NCBI GenBank assembly: GCA_916048095.2
Contig: OU696587.1
Coordinates: forward strand, 2,965,579 to 3,029,578
Reading direction: 5' to 3'
From: Sacculina carcini
Taxonomy: Eukaryota; Arthropoda; Thecostraca; Sacculinidae
Length of the DNA stretch: 64,000 nucleotides
In this document: positions 45,722-56,347 of the stretch, in pieces
Layout: each line of letters opens with the position of its first letter
Numbering within the stretch: the stretch's first letter is position 1
The notes under the pieces: model-generated
Seen by the model: only the letters and a program-made list of their open reading frames with translations
What the model was told of the DNA's origin: nothing
The model's database searches: none
Translations under genes and position numbers: made by a program

Positions 45722-46106
45722 CGTTGTAGCTTTTGCAGCTCACGAATTCACAAAACCACAATTATATATTCACAAACACGATGTAGTCTTCACAAACTTC
45801 AAACAGCTTCAGGAAGATTCACCGGTTCATCACCGACTGCGCCATGTTATGTTCTACTCAGCACCATCGAAACGCCCTTGATACAATTCTATTCTATGCA
45901 CACACACACAACCACCACACAATACGATCACACTATGACTTCACAGGTCCGCAACACGAATCACACTGACTAGCACGCACACATACATGAACGCACACAC
46001 AAGTGTCTGTGACCTTGACAGGTCACGCAATAACATATACGTCTCTAGTGTTATGGCGCTCATACGCTTACACACACAACAAGGCGCCACAGTAAAACGT
46101 TTAAAA

Positions 46107-46288
46107 CCAGTAAGGCGCCGTGTTCGGCGATGAACGAACGAGTGCGAAGCAATCATATGTAATCAAACTTTGTCGTAAATTCATAATAAATTCGTTTCAA
46201 ACCAGTAAGGCGCCGTGTTCGGCGATGAACGAGTGAGTGCGAAGCTATCATATGTGATCAAACTTTGTCGTAAATGCATAAAAAATGC
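46107..46288. repeat. two-copy tandem repeat, ~95 bp
   Basis: CCAGTAAGGCGCCGTGTTCG recurs at 46107 and 46202 with a few substitutions. The AGGCG target of Ty3 element 1 lies in a related phrase just before it. Confidence 0.85.
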
Positions 46289-46378
46289 TAAATAAATTTC
46301 TATTTCCATGATGGAATGGGACGCGTCTTCTACTTGTTCCATCGATGTATCTTCGTCAGTCCTCGACGGAGATTGCTA

Positions 46379-46803
46379 CCCAACAAAGAAAACCGCTTGT
46401 TAATCGGGCTTACGGTTCCAGAGATATAAGACTCTCAAAAAGCATTGGCAAAGTTTTCTGCTAAATTATAGGGCAGGGCAATTAAGAGGGCATATGGCAC
46501 GTGCCACGTGCCACACTGGGCACTGACATGATTCGGTATGGTCTGATTCGCGGCAGGAAGGATTGGGATACCCAACAAAAAACGCATGTTAATCGGACTT
46601 ATGGTTACAGAGATATAAGCCTCTGAAAAACGGGTAAAAAGTGTTTTTCGAAAAAGTAGGAGGGCATTTGGGACGTGCCACGTGCCACAGTGGGCACTGA
46701 CATGATTCGGCTTGGTCTCATCCGCGGCAGGAAAGATGAGGCTTCCCAAAAAAAGCATGTTAATCAGACTTATGGTTCCAGAGATATAAGCCTCTGTAAA
46801 GCG
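46379..46803. repeat. satellite-like tandem repeat, units of 174-192 bp
   Basis: Units start at 46379, 46571 and 46745 with CCCAACAAA. Each holds TGTTAATCGGACTTA and CAGAGATATAAG. The first two also hold GACGTGCCACGTGCCAC-like and GGGCACTGACATGATTCGG phrases; the third is partial. Confidence 0.85.
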
Positions 46804-47003
46804 TGACCACGGCCGGCGGGCCGCTCATACTCATTTTTTAGTAATACCAAGTATGAACTTGCTCGCTTCGCTCGCTCGTAATGATGTTTGTCAGCTGTGG
46901 TTGTTGCTGTTGCGCAATCATATTGTCCGGTGCAAAAAGTCTAATTCACGTGACGTTAGTCGTATGATACTTATCTAGAACTGAAAATCACTGTTAGTCC
47001 ACG

Positions 47004-47474
47004 TCATACTGCACTGTCGAGACCAGTTTCACGAAGAAAATCTAAAACCAAACTATACGTCTTAGAATTTCCTGAACCCAAAACTGTTTTGACGCTCGGC
47101 TCCTGTCGTTGACGAGCGCAGTGAGATATGAGATGCTGGCGCTGGGAGCTATAGAGCACACAGTCTATCAGAAAATGTTGTACGGTGAGTGGGCAGTTAC
47201 ATTGAGCACAGACTGGAGGCGGCAGATTATCTATCAGGTAACCGTGCGTTAATCTCGTGTGACCAATTCGCAGTCTGGTCATCAGCCTCTATTGTCTCGG
47301 AGAGAGGGCCATTGATATGGGCTGAGGGCCTACCTGATCGGTAATTCGACCAAGAGCATATTGGTTTCGCATCTGTTGCCAACGTTGCTGCCAAAACCTG
47401 GGCACGTGCTGGTCTACGAGGGAGTACACAAGACTCTTGTTGAAAGGATAATCGTTCACCTCCAGCTCGTTCAG
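47004..47474 (-). pseudogene. LINE (I/jockey/R1-type) 3' fragment
   Basis: The minus strand reads LVDQHVPRFWQQRWQQM... then, after a frameshift near 47285, RLRIGHTRLTHGYLID followed by CAQCNCPLTVQHFLIDC. This is the RNase H-distal zinc-binding tail typical of I/jockey-type non-LTR retrotransposons. It is cut at the upstream side by a hAT MITE. It is a different clade from the LINE copies at 1-2.8 and 36-40 kb. Confidence 0.8.
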
Positions 47475-47482
47475 GGCTAGAG

Positions 47483-47796
47483 CAGGAGTTCCCAACCTTT
47501 TTTGCTCCGCGACCACCAGCACAGATCCGGAGGGCTCCATGCCCCCCCCCCCCCCCTCCCAGTAAAAGATCAGAGAAGTTAGAGAAACACATTTATACTG
47601 AATTCTTATCACATTCAATACTTTAATGTCATCGTTATTAAATTTATTCGAAAATACAAAGAAACATCAGGTGTTCATATGATGGATTTTGTGCAAGTTT
47701 TGACGAATGCAATTTTTTCAGGCGGCTCTCACGACCCCCTGAAGTGGCCTCACGACCCCCCTAGGGGGTCGCGACCACACCGGTTGGGAACCTCTG
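47483..47796. mobile_element. hAT-type MITE, 314 bp
   Basis: Inverted ends CAGGAGTTCCCAACC and GGTTGGGAACCTCTG. The flanks GGCTAGAG (47475-47482) and AGTTAGAG (47797-47804) form a 6/8 duplication. A C-run of about 16 bases lies inside (about 47543-47557). Confidence 0.78.
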
Positions 47797-47804
47797 AGTT
47801 AGAG

Positions 47805-47862
47805 TGTGTGTGAGAGATTGTGTCTGAGTGCGTGAACGTGTTAGTGAAAGTATGCATGTGGT
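47805..47862. repeat. 22-kb LTR family fragment, inverted (left part)
   Basis: GAGATTGTGTCTGAGTGCGT and GAACGTGTTAGTG match the reverse complement of the CA-rich half of the 22187 LTR. The match resumes at 50588-50705 after Ty3 element 2, which was therefore inserted into this old LTR copy. Confidence 0.6.
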
Positions 47863-48170
47863 TGTGCCGCCCTGGTCAGCACAGAACCTGGTAGAGCGTA
47901 CGTGGTGACGCTACTGAGCGCCTGGGGCATGCGTCTGTGTGTTTGTGTGTCATGGTGTATGTTCCGCGTACGGCGGACAGTGCATGGACGTTACGCGTGT
48001 ATATCCGTATGTGCCTGTGTATGTTCCCCTCGCACAGGGACCACGGATTAACACTACACACGCTCTTTCACTCTACACTATAACTCTGTCTTTCTGTACC
48101 TGACATTCCATATTATTGTTGTGTTCATTCGGTAATATACGTTCGCCTGGTGTGGTCGTTGATTTGTACA

Positions 48171-48232
48171 GGGTATCAAGTGCTGGAGTATAGGGTATCA
48201 AGTGCTGGTCATAGGGTATCAAGTGCTGGAGT
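48171..48232. repeat. three-copy tandem repeat at deletion joint
   Basis: GGGTATCAAGTGCTGG starts at 48171, 48193 and 48214. The last copy is in frame with pol and encodes the RT phrase HRVSSAG. Confidence 0.95.
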
Positions 48233-50117
48233 AACACCATTGCCGGAAAAAGTTGCAGCTATATCGAACTTCGCGCGACCCAGGAAACAAGCAGATTTGA
48301 GGCGTTACCTAGGTATGATAACGTTTTACCACCGTTTCATGCCTTCAGCCGCGTCAATCCTAGCTCCACTTCACGCTGCCGTTACAGTTCGTTCGAAGCG
48401 GGCGAATGTTCCGGTTGGATGGACGGCGGAAGCAGAAGAAGCGTTCGAACGCAGCAAGCGACTTCTGGCCAATGCAACTCTCCTGGAGCACCCCAGACCA
48501 GGCGCAGAAATCAGCATACAGGTGGACGCATCTAACATCGGAATCGGTGCTGTGCTACAACAAATGACGAACGAGGAATGGCGACCACTGGCATTCTTCT
48601 CCAAGCAGTTGTCAGCTCCAGAGAAGCGCTACAGTGCCTTTGGAAAGGAACTGCTCGCCGTGTACCTTGCCGTACGACACTTCCGATACGCAATCGAAGG
48701 TCGACAGGTCGTGGTGTTCACGGACCATAAGCCGTTGGTGTCAGCTTTTACTTCCAGCTCCGACTCTTACTCGCCGCGAGAAACGAGACATCTCGACTAT
48801 GTGATGCAATATGCAGAATTACGACATGTTCCCGGGGTAGACAATGTACCGGCAGATACGCTGTCGCGCATCCAGACGCTACAACAGGTGCCCGACGTAT
48901 CGCAGTTGGTTGACGCACAAGAAAACGACGCGGCGTTACAAGCGTTCATCAGAGGCGACCATTCATTGCAGTTGCAAAAGATTCCCCTAGCAGACGGCAA
49001 ACAAGTGTGGGTCGATGTTGCCACAGGTCGGAGCCGACCAATGGTGCCTGCAGCACTCAGAAGGGCCACTTTTCAAAAATTACACGAATTGTCACATCCG
49101 GGAGTGAAAGGTTCACAGGATCTCGTGGGTAGTCGGTTTGTGTGGCCCAGCATGCGTCGCGACATTACCAAGTGGACCAAAGAGTGTCTGACATGCCAGC
49201 GACAAAAAGTGATCAAACACACAAAGACCCCGCTCGGTGTGTTTGCGCCAACAACAAACAGATTTCGGCAGGTCCACGTGGACATTGTGGGCCCTCTACC
49301 ACCGTCTGACGGTTACAGATATATTCTCATCTGCGTGGACAGGTTCACGAGGTGGCCGGAAGTGATCCCGATACCTGATATCAGAGCACGCACGGTACTG
49401 ACCGCCTTTCTGACAAATTGGGTGGCTCGATTTGGAGTTTCGCAAGAAGTCATTACCGACAGAGGCACTCAATTCGAGAGTGACATGTGGACTTCAACTC
49501 TGCAGGTTCTCGGCTGTTCGAGATCGCGAACAACAGCCTACCATCCACAAAGCAACGGCTTGGTCGAGCGAATGCACCGGCAGCTGAAGACTGCACTGAG
49601 GTGTTCCAACGCCGAGCGGTGGACAGACGCTTTGCCATTGGTACTGTTGGGATTAAGAACGGTGGTGAAACGCGACCTGAACATTTCGTCCTCCGAGTTG
49701 GTGTACGGATCCGTACTGCGAGTCCCTGGCGAATTCGTGTGCCAACAGCCCGACGGCCTTTCTGACCCACAATCATTCGCCAGTCAGCTGAGACGAGCCA
49801 TGTCCTCCCTCCGACCCACACCGACACGAGAAGCTCGGATCGACCGCACAGTCTACGTTCCAGCGGATCTGGAGCAAGCATCGCATGTGTTTGTAAGAGT
49901 CGACCCACAACGAGCTTCACTAGAAGCACTATACGAAGGCCCGTTTCGAGTGATAGACAGGTCAGAGAAGACGATCAAGATCGACCGAAATGGAGCGTCA
50001 CGACCCGACTGTGTATCACTGGATCGTGATAAACCGGCGTACGTGGACAGCGTTCCACAATCCATCACACCGATGGAAGCCGATCAACCACTAGCGTCAA
50101 CAACCGAGATGCCATAA
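48214..50117 (+). pseudogene. Ty3 element 2 pol remnant: RT thumb, RNase H, integrase
   Basis: The uninterrupted frame covers the RT thumb (LPEKVAAISNFARP, DLRRYLGMITFYHRFMP), RNase H (IQVDASNIGIGAVL, VVFTDHKPL) and an integrase with HHCC finger (HPGVKGSQ...CLTCQRQK), DDE residues (VHVDIVGPL, ITDRGTQF, NGLVERMHRQ) and a C-terminal segment. All RNase H and integrase catalytic residues look intact. There is no ATG near the start; the frame opens inside the LTR. No RT catalytic YxDD. Not the same lineage as element 1 by sequence. Confidence 0.87.
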
Positions 50118-50587
50118 CACGGATGTCCTCCTCACAGCATCCTACGGACTGGTCGTAAAATCCGGAGGGGCGTTCGCTTTGACGATGACACCAAGCGCCA
50201 CGACGGCTCGACACTTCAGCGCAGAACCACTCGCGGCAGGAAAGTGCGCTTGCCCATTCGCTTTCGATAGGGGAGGTAGTGTGCCGCCCTGGTCAGCACA
50301 GAACCTGGTAGAGCGTACGTGGTGACGCCACTGAGCGCCTGGGGCATGCGTCTGTGTGTTTGTGTGTCATGGTGTATGTTCCGCGTACGGCGGACAGTGC
50401 ATGGACGTTACGCCTGTATGTCCGTATGTGCCTGTGTATGTTCCCCTCGCACAGGGACCGCGGATTAACACTACACACGCTCTTTCACTCTACACTATAA
50501 CTCTGTCTTTCTGTACCTGACATTCCGTATTATTGCTGTGTTCATTCGGTAATATACGTTCGCCTGGTGTGGTCGTTGATTTGTACA

Positions 50588-50705
50588 GCGCGTATAGTAC
50601 TAGCACTACATGATCGTGTATTGTGTAAGTGTGTGAGCAAGTGTGTATAGTTGTGTCGGTGTGTGAATGTGTGCATTAGTGTGCTAGTGTTTTATGCGAT
50701 ATATG
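50588..50705. repeat. 22-kb LTR family fragment, inverted (right part)
   Basis: GATCGTGTATTGTG and GTGTGTGAGCAAGTGTGTATAG and GTGTCGGTGTGTG match the reverse complement of 22187-22618 internal phrases. It continues the fragment at 47805-47862. Confidence 0.6.
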
Positions 50706-50975
50706 TGTATATTTCCGTGCGAATATAGCCCTCAAGAAAACTTATTGTTTTCTACGTACCATAATTAAGCGTCCTTTTAAGGACGTATTGAAAAGCAAAT
50801 TATCCGCATTGTTGCCTTTTTAAAAGCAAACTCTATTGGCAATTCACGCACATACCAGTCTTTATAAAGACTATGCGAATTCTGACGCAATTCGTGGAGG
50901 TTCTGGTATAGCTGACAAACGCTCGTTGTCAGTTTTGGCGTAGCAATGGCTACCAACACTGTAACGAAAGAACTT
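50706..50975. other. short AT-rich spacer
   Basis: No gene or named repeat is recognised between two LTR-family fragments. Confidence 0.3.
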
Positions 50976-51136
50976 ACAAATGAAAATATATTATAGACAG
51001 GCGAGCGTGGGGCAGTGATGCCCACGTGTGCCTACAAGAGGTCGCAACACCACCACACTTCGAACACGACTCTACGCTCACACCGTCATACACGGGAGCG
51101 CTCACACACATTCACACGCACAGGCCTCATCCACCG
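50976..51136. repeat. 22-kb LTR family copy, left part (outer host of nest)
   Basis: AGACAGGCGAGCGTGGGGCA, CACACTTCGAACACGACTC and GCTCACACCGTCATACACGG parallel 22218-22330. The copy continues at 60284-60320 (CACCGCAACAACCAATCGGT) after the two nested Ty3 elements. Confidence 0.75.
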
Positions 51137-51440
51137 TGTTAAGTGATTGTTCATTGTAGCTAAACAAAACAGAACGTATCACTGTATTGAGCTCCACATG
51201 TCAACTGCGCACTTGTTACCATTTTGAGGAGTGATGCCAGACGTAACAACTCCCCCGTACGCAAACTGTGTAATGTGACAAAAGACTGGACTGCATAACA
51301 AACACAATACAATATAATTGAACATAATCATTATAACGCAATGGTCTAACAATGGCCCTTCCGCAGCGTGTCATCATCGGTGATTTTCTCTCTGGTTCCG
51401 CGGAAGATATGTCACCAAGCATTGAGGGACCAGATCCCCC

Positions 51441-54408
51441 TCAATCACCGTCTTCACTGCGCGCTGTCCCCGATGTCATTGTCTGCTCGCCGTCTGTCAC
51501 CGTCCTGTTGGTAGGCGACCTCAGGTAACGGCGATTGCGGCGAAATACTCTGCCGTCGGATGTGCTTACCCCGTACTCTCTTGCACCATCCTTGGTCGTC
51601 ACCTCCGCGCGTCGCCACTCTTTGCTACTCACATCTATTGGTTGTACGTACACTCTGTCGCCGAAGGACAGTTGTGGGAGCGAGCGCCGACCAGCACAGT
51701 GTACATCACTGTTATGTCGCTTTACCTCCAGTTGGTGTTGCACTTAGCTACCAAGCATTCGTTGTAGCTGTAGCCGAGGGGTGTGTGTCGGTACGATTGT
51801 TCGCGTCCGACGTCCCATGAGACGCTGACAGGGGCTCCACTCTACACCTTCTTGCGCTGCATTACGCAGGCTCAAAAGACCAATGTAGGGATCTTCTTTC
51901 GACGCTCGACACTTGAACATCAAGCGTTTGACCACTTTCACCGCAGCCTCAGCTGCACCATTAGACTGTGCATTTCCCGGACTCGATGTGCAGTGCTGGA
52001 AACCCCACGTAAGCGCGAAATTTCGGAGCTCGCTGCTTACATATTGTGGTCCATTGTCGGACACGAGAGTTTCGGGAATTCCGTAACGAGCAAAATGATG
52101 TTTCAGTTTGTGAATCAATGTACTGGTTGTAGTGTCTGGTAGAAAGTCAACTTCAATAAACTGACTGTAGTAATCAACAGTAACAAAGTAGTTTCTACCA
52201 CTGATAGCAAACAAGTCAGTTGCTACTTTTCTCCACGGGAGAGTCGGTATAGGACGCAAGATCAGCGGTACCTTGCTGTTACTCACCGCATTACTGGTAC
52301 ACACCGTACAAATTCCACTAGTTGGCGTATCTCAGACGACATGCCAGGCCAGAACATCAAATCTCGGGCCCGTCGCAGACATGAATTGGCTCCAGCATGA
52401 CCCGCATGCACTCTTGATTTCATATCAGATCGCAGACTGGCAGGGATGACTATACGTTCGCCACGCAGAATAATGCCGTCCTCAACGGTCAACTCGTCGC
52501 GATAACTGAAGTAAGGCATCACACAATTAGAAAGAAGTGACTTGTCCACTGGCCAACCTTTCACAATCACATCCTTCAATACTTGTAGGTCGGAATCTTG
52601 ATTGGTTGCGTCTCTTGTTTCAGCCAGACGATGTGGCTGCACCGATGAGTCACCCAGAACATTTACATCTTCCGCATCATCATGGGCGGATTTTTCAGCG
52701 GGTGCGCGTGATAGCGCATCAGCAAGCGGAATCGCTTTCCCTGATTTGTAGTGAATGGTGTAGTCGTAATCTCTCATTCTCAGGAGCATGTTTTGTAGAC
52801 TACCGATGTAGATTCGTGCTGTATCGACACTAATGGCTGATGATCAGTGTGTACTACCACCTCTCGACCGTAGGTGTAGTGTTGATGTTTTTCAAGTGCA
52901 AACTTTATTACCAATAGCTCCTTCTCAATTTGTGCGTAATTTTTTTCAGCACCACTTAGTGTTCGGCTCACATAAGACAATGGTCTGCCGTCCTGTAGCA
53001 ACACAGCTCCTAAGCCATATGAACTTGCATAACATTCCAATAACAATTTCTTGTCTTGATCATACAGGGCCAGTTCCACGTTGTTGAGGACCATTCGCTT
53101 GATATGCTCAAATGCTTATTGCTGTCTCTTGGCCCATGTCCATGGCACGTCTTTTCTCAGCAGATTGTGCAGAGGTTGTAAAATATCAGCACAATTTGGC
53201 AGGTACCGAGATAGGTAATTAATCACGCCCAAGAATCTTCGTAGATCATCAACGCCATTTGGTTCGGGGTATTTTTCGATTGCATGAATCTTCGCCGGAT
53301 CAGCTCCAATAAACCCTGACGAAATTTGGTGACCCATGAAAGTAACCGAGTCATAATGAAGTTGCAGTTTGTCCTTGTTCAGCTTGATGTTCATTCACGA
53401 CACCTTTTCAGAAAATCATTCAGATTGCGGTCGTGGTCATCTCTGTCTGAGCCATATATGATAACGTCATCTGCAATACAAATGACTCCACGCAGATCAT
53501 GCAGTGACTCAGCCAGCTTTTTCTGAAAAATCTCTGCTGACGTAGCTAGACCGTCTTAGCCATCGATACCGACCACAGTGGGTTTAGAAAGTCGTCAGAT
53601 AACTAGATTTCTCATCAAGTTTCACATGCCAATATCCTGAGGCAAGATCGGCTTTGATGAAAATCTTCGCACGGCTCAGTTCATGCAATACATCATCGAG
53701 AACAGGTATGACGTAATGTTCCCTCATGAGACTTATTCAGCTCTTTTGGATCGATGCATACTCTGATAGACCCGTCTATTTTTCTTACAGCTACCATTTC
53801 GCTCAACCATTCAGTGGGCTTGCTGACGGGCGCCAGTACCTCGGCTTCCACCAATGATTCTAGTTTTTCTTCCAGTTGAGGTCGAATGGACACTGGGACT
53901 CGTCGACACGGCATAATCGACGGCTGTGATTCACTCTTCAACTTCAGTTGACACTTCCCGGCAAACAACCCAGAGTATCATCCAAAACATCTGGAAATTG
54001 TTTCTCAACATTGATAGCATTAACTCTTTCAAAGTTGTGCTCGTTATCCTCAATTAGTTGCATCTGTCGGGCAGCTCTCAGATCAAGCAACGGACACAGA
54101 TCACCGTCAAAAACAACAAACTCGACATTGTACTTTTACCCATTCTTCGGATTCATCACATTCATTATAGACGTGCCGACTGGCTTCATCTTTTGCCCGC
54201 TCCATGTGCGTAGCACAGTGTGCGTTTTGTTCACTTTATTCACATAGTACGCCGGAATACAGTTACCTGATGATCCGGTGTCGATTTGAAAATTCACCGC
54301 TTTGCCGGCTATCATAATTTTACATCTGATTTCCTTGTCTTCCTTTTTGGGTTTCTCGACATTGTTCACCCACTCACTTTCAGACAGGTCGTCATCCATA
54401 TTGTGCAC
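51441..54408 (-). pseudogene. Ty3 element 3 protease-RT-RNase H-integrase, frameshifted
   Basis: In order on the minus strand: protease (QIDTGSSGNC, 54136-54408), RT N-part (53693-53968), RT thumb (DLRRFLGVINYLSRYLPN, 53116-53394), RNase H (52780-53094), HHCC region (52283-52789) and integrase core (ATDLFAISG, VSDNGPQY, NGAAEAAVKV, 51744-52304) with C-terminal tail (51441-51743). At least six frameshifts or stops separate the pieces. The first RNase H catalytic Asp is replaced by Tyr (ECYASSYGLG). Dead copy. Confidence 0.85.
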
Positions 54409-54441
54409 AACATTTCGCTATCTTTGAATACATTTGCACCT

Positions 54442-55200
54442 CTATTGTGCGTCTTTTTTGATCACCTGCTGACACATTCGAGCAAATTGATTCCGTCCCT
54501 GGCATTTGTGACACGATTTTCCATATGCTGGACATTCATTTCGTCTCATTGCATGCGTGCCGCCACAAAATTTGCACATCAGTTCTCTGTCAGCACTGTC
54601 ATCAGTTCTCTGTCGGCTGGCGACATCAGTTCTCTTGTCAGCACGCCAATACAGGCCAGGTTTGTTTCGCTGGTTGTGTACTCTGTTCACAGCTACCGGG
54701 TGCATGACTTCGCTCTGGCATGCAGTCTGCTCAGACGCTCGGCAAATATCCACACATTGTGGTAACGACAACTCTCTTATTTTCAGGGGCTCTTTCTGAA
54801 CCAGCTCGTCATTTATTCCTAGAATAATACGATCTATCATGATGGAGGATGTACACGACACACAATATGCACAATTCTTGATTAAAATGTTTAGATCAGA
54901 ACAGAATTGATTGAAGGACTCATCTTATGCTTGTTTACGGCTATTAAACCTGATGGGGGGTACGGCTATTAAACCGGAATCGCTCATACGTGACGTTGCG
55001 TTCACCGATAGCAAATTCATCAAACTTGAGAAAAATATCGGACACAGTACGATCTGCTTCGTCGCCATCAAAGTGAAATCCATTGTACACTCGCAAGGCA
55101 TCATCTGCGAGTGTGTGGAGACATTGAATGTGCAACTTGAATGTGATTTGGCTGCTCATTCAGGTTTGCCAGCACACAATATGCATTGCACCGTTGTTTA
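54442..55200 (-). pseudogene. Ty3 element 3 gag, frameshifted
   Basis: Two zinc-knuckle-like motifs (CKFCGGTHAMRRNEC and CHKCQGRNQFARMC) lie in 54442-54861, and an upstream capsid-like piece (RVYNGFHFDGDEADRT) in 54944-55159, in another frame. The second knuckle lacks the regular CCHC His. Confidence 0.7.
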
Positions 55201-55811
55201 AATAACTTTCATGACTCATCCGGATTAGAACCAAGTGAAAATACATCTGGCTTTATACCAGGAAGAAGAGGAGCACGAACATTCGTAGTAGCCGTAAAAT
55301 TCCTCGGACCAAGCGGTACAGACATTATCAAAACAGTGTAAACTGCGCCACCTAAACAACAGTACATAATCTCACACTTAGATTCAAAACGACCACGAAA
55401 ACTTACAGAAAAACCCACGTAGCATAATAACCAAAAATACCGCTGCCACCACGTTAAGTGATTGTTCATTGTAGCTAAACAAAACAGAACGTATTGTAGT
55501 GACCCAGTGGAGGGAAAAGACGGCACCGAACAAGGACTATTTAATAACGAACAACAACCATACACAACCGCACACTATGATATCCAACAATCGAATCCCC
55601 TAAAGACACCAGATACATACCAGTACACCTTCACCTCTTACGTGTCACTTCTGGATAGGTACACCTCAGAAACACGTCAACCTCACGAGAAGAAAACATA
55701 TCCGTACGTGGCGCAACGCGTACATTCACAATGGTTACAAATATAAGCAACAATCGACGTGAGTCGGCGAACACAAAAACCTTCAACACTACATACCCCC
55801 ACACTAAATTA

Positions 55812-56312
55812 TTAAGCTACATAATCGCGAAATCGCACAGGGCGCCGTCGCAGACGACCTCTCGACGAGGGAGGTAGCTCGTTAGAGAATTCCTCCGTCG
55901 AAATCAACGTGGGTACCTCTGGATCTGAGCGCAACGAGTCTGCCACCTTTGGCTCCGAGCCGAGACTTCCTGTGTTCGCGGTGTCGGCAGACGGTAGTTC
56001 CACCAGACATTCCGGTTCGTTCGAAGACGGTCTACCAGATGACGGCTGAGTAGCGTGAGCGTAAATCAGATGCTGGGGATTCCTGTTCGACCCGTCCGAC
56101 AGCTGGAACGACGAACCTCGACAGCTCACTATGCGGAAAGGCCCACAAAATCTTCTGGTGGTATTAGGAAGGTGACCCGGCTTGCGCACGAACACTTGGT
56201 CGCCCGGCTTCAGCTTCGACGGTCGCACCGCATGCCGCCGGTCGTAGAGCCGCTTGTTGCGCCGCTGTTGGCTGTCAACCCGCCATCGAACGCTGTCCTC
56301 GTCCGGTGTCAC
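55812..56312 (-). pseudogene. Ty3 element 4 integrase C-terminal part
   Basis: Continues the integrase in a different frame from the main pol frame: RWRVDSQQRRNKRLYDRRH and LKPGDQVFVRKPGHLPNTTR (GPY/F-like tail), ending near the 3' LTR. A frameshift around 56312-56348 splits it from the catalytic core. Confidence 0.8.
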
Positions 56313-56347
56313 CTGCTGCTGAAGAACGGGGAACTTCAGTCACATAA

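Larger units (their letters stand above)
42556..46081 (-). mobile_element. Ty3/gypsy element 1, internally deleted, with TSD
   Basis: LTRs of 237 bases (42556-42792 and 45845-46081) begin TGTTATGTTC and end CACACAACA. They look identical by eye. The 5-base duplication AGGCG lies at 42551-42555 and 46082-46086. On the minus strand a purine tract GAAGGGGGAGG abuts the 3' LTR, and the primer-binding site TGGCGCAGTCGGTGA abuts the 5' LTR, complementary to the 3' end expected of tRNA-Ser. The interior carries part of gag fused to the last part of pol. The gag C-terminus, protease and RT palm are deleted. Confidence 0.93.
47863..50587 (+). mobile_element. Ty3/gypsy element 2, reduced to RNase H-integrase
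   Basis: LTRs of 308 bases (47863-48170 and 50280-50587) begin TGTGCCGCCC and end TTGTACA. They differ at about 7 positions (about 2%). A purine tract GGGGAGGTAG precedes the 3' LTR. Immediately after the 5' LTR there is no primer-binding site: the sequence enters the coding region of the RT thumb, with a three-copy 21-22-bp tandem repeat at the joint. Gag, protease and RT catalytic core are absent. The flanks show no target duplication. Confidence 0.88.

Noticed and set aside
46379-46803. CRISPR-like array
   Set aside because: Units are long direct repeats without spacers in a eukaryotic genome; it is a tandem repeat.
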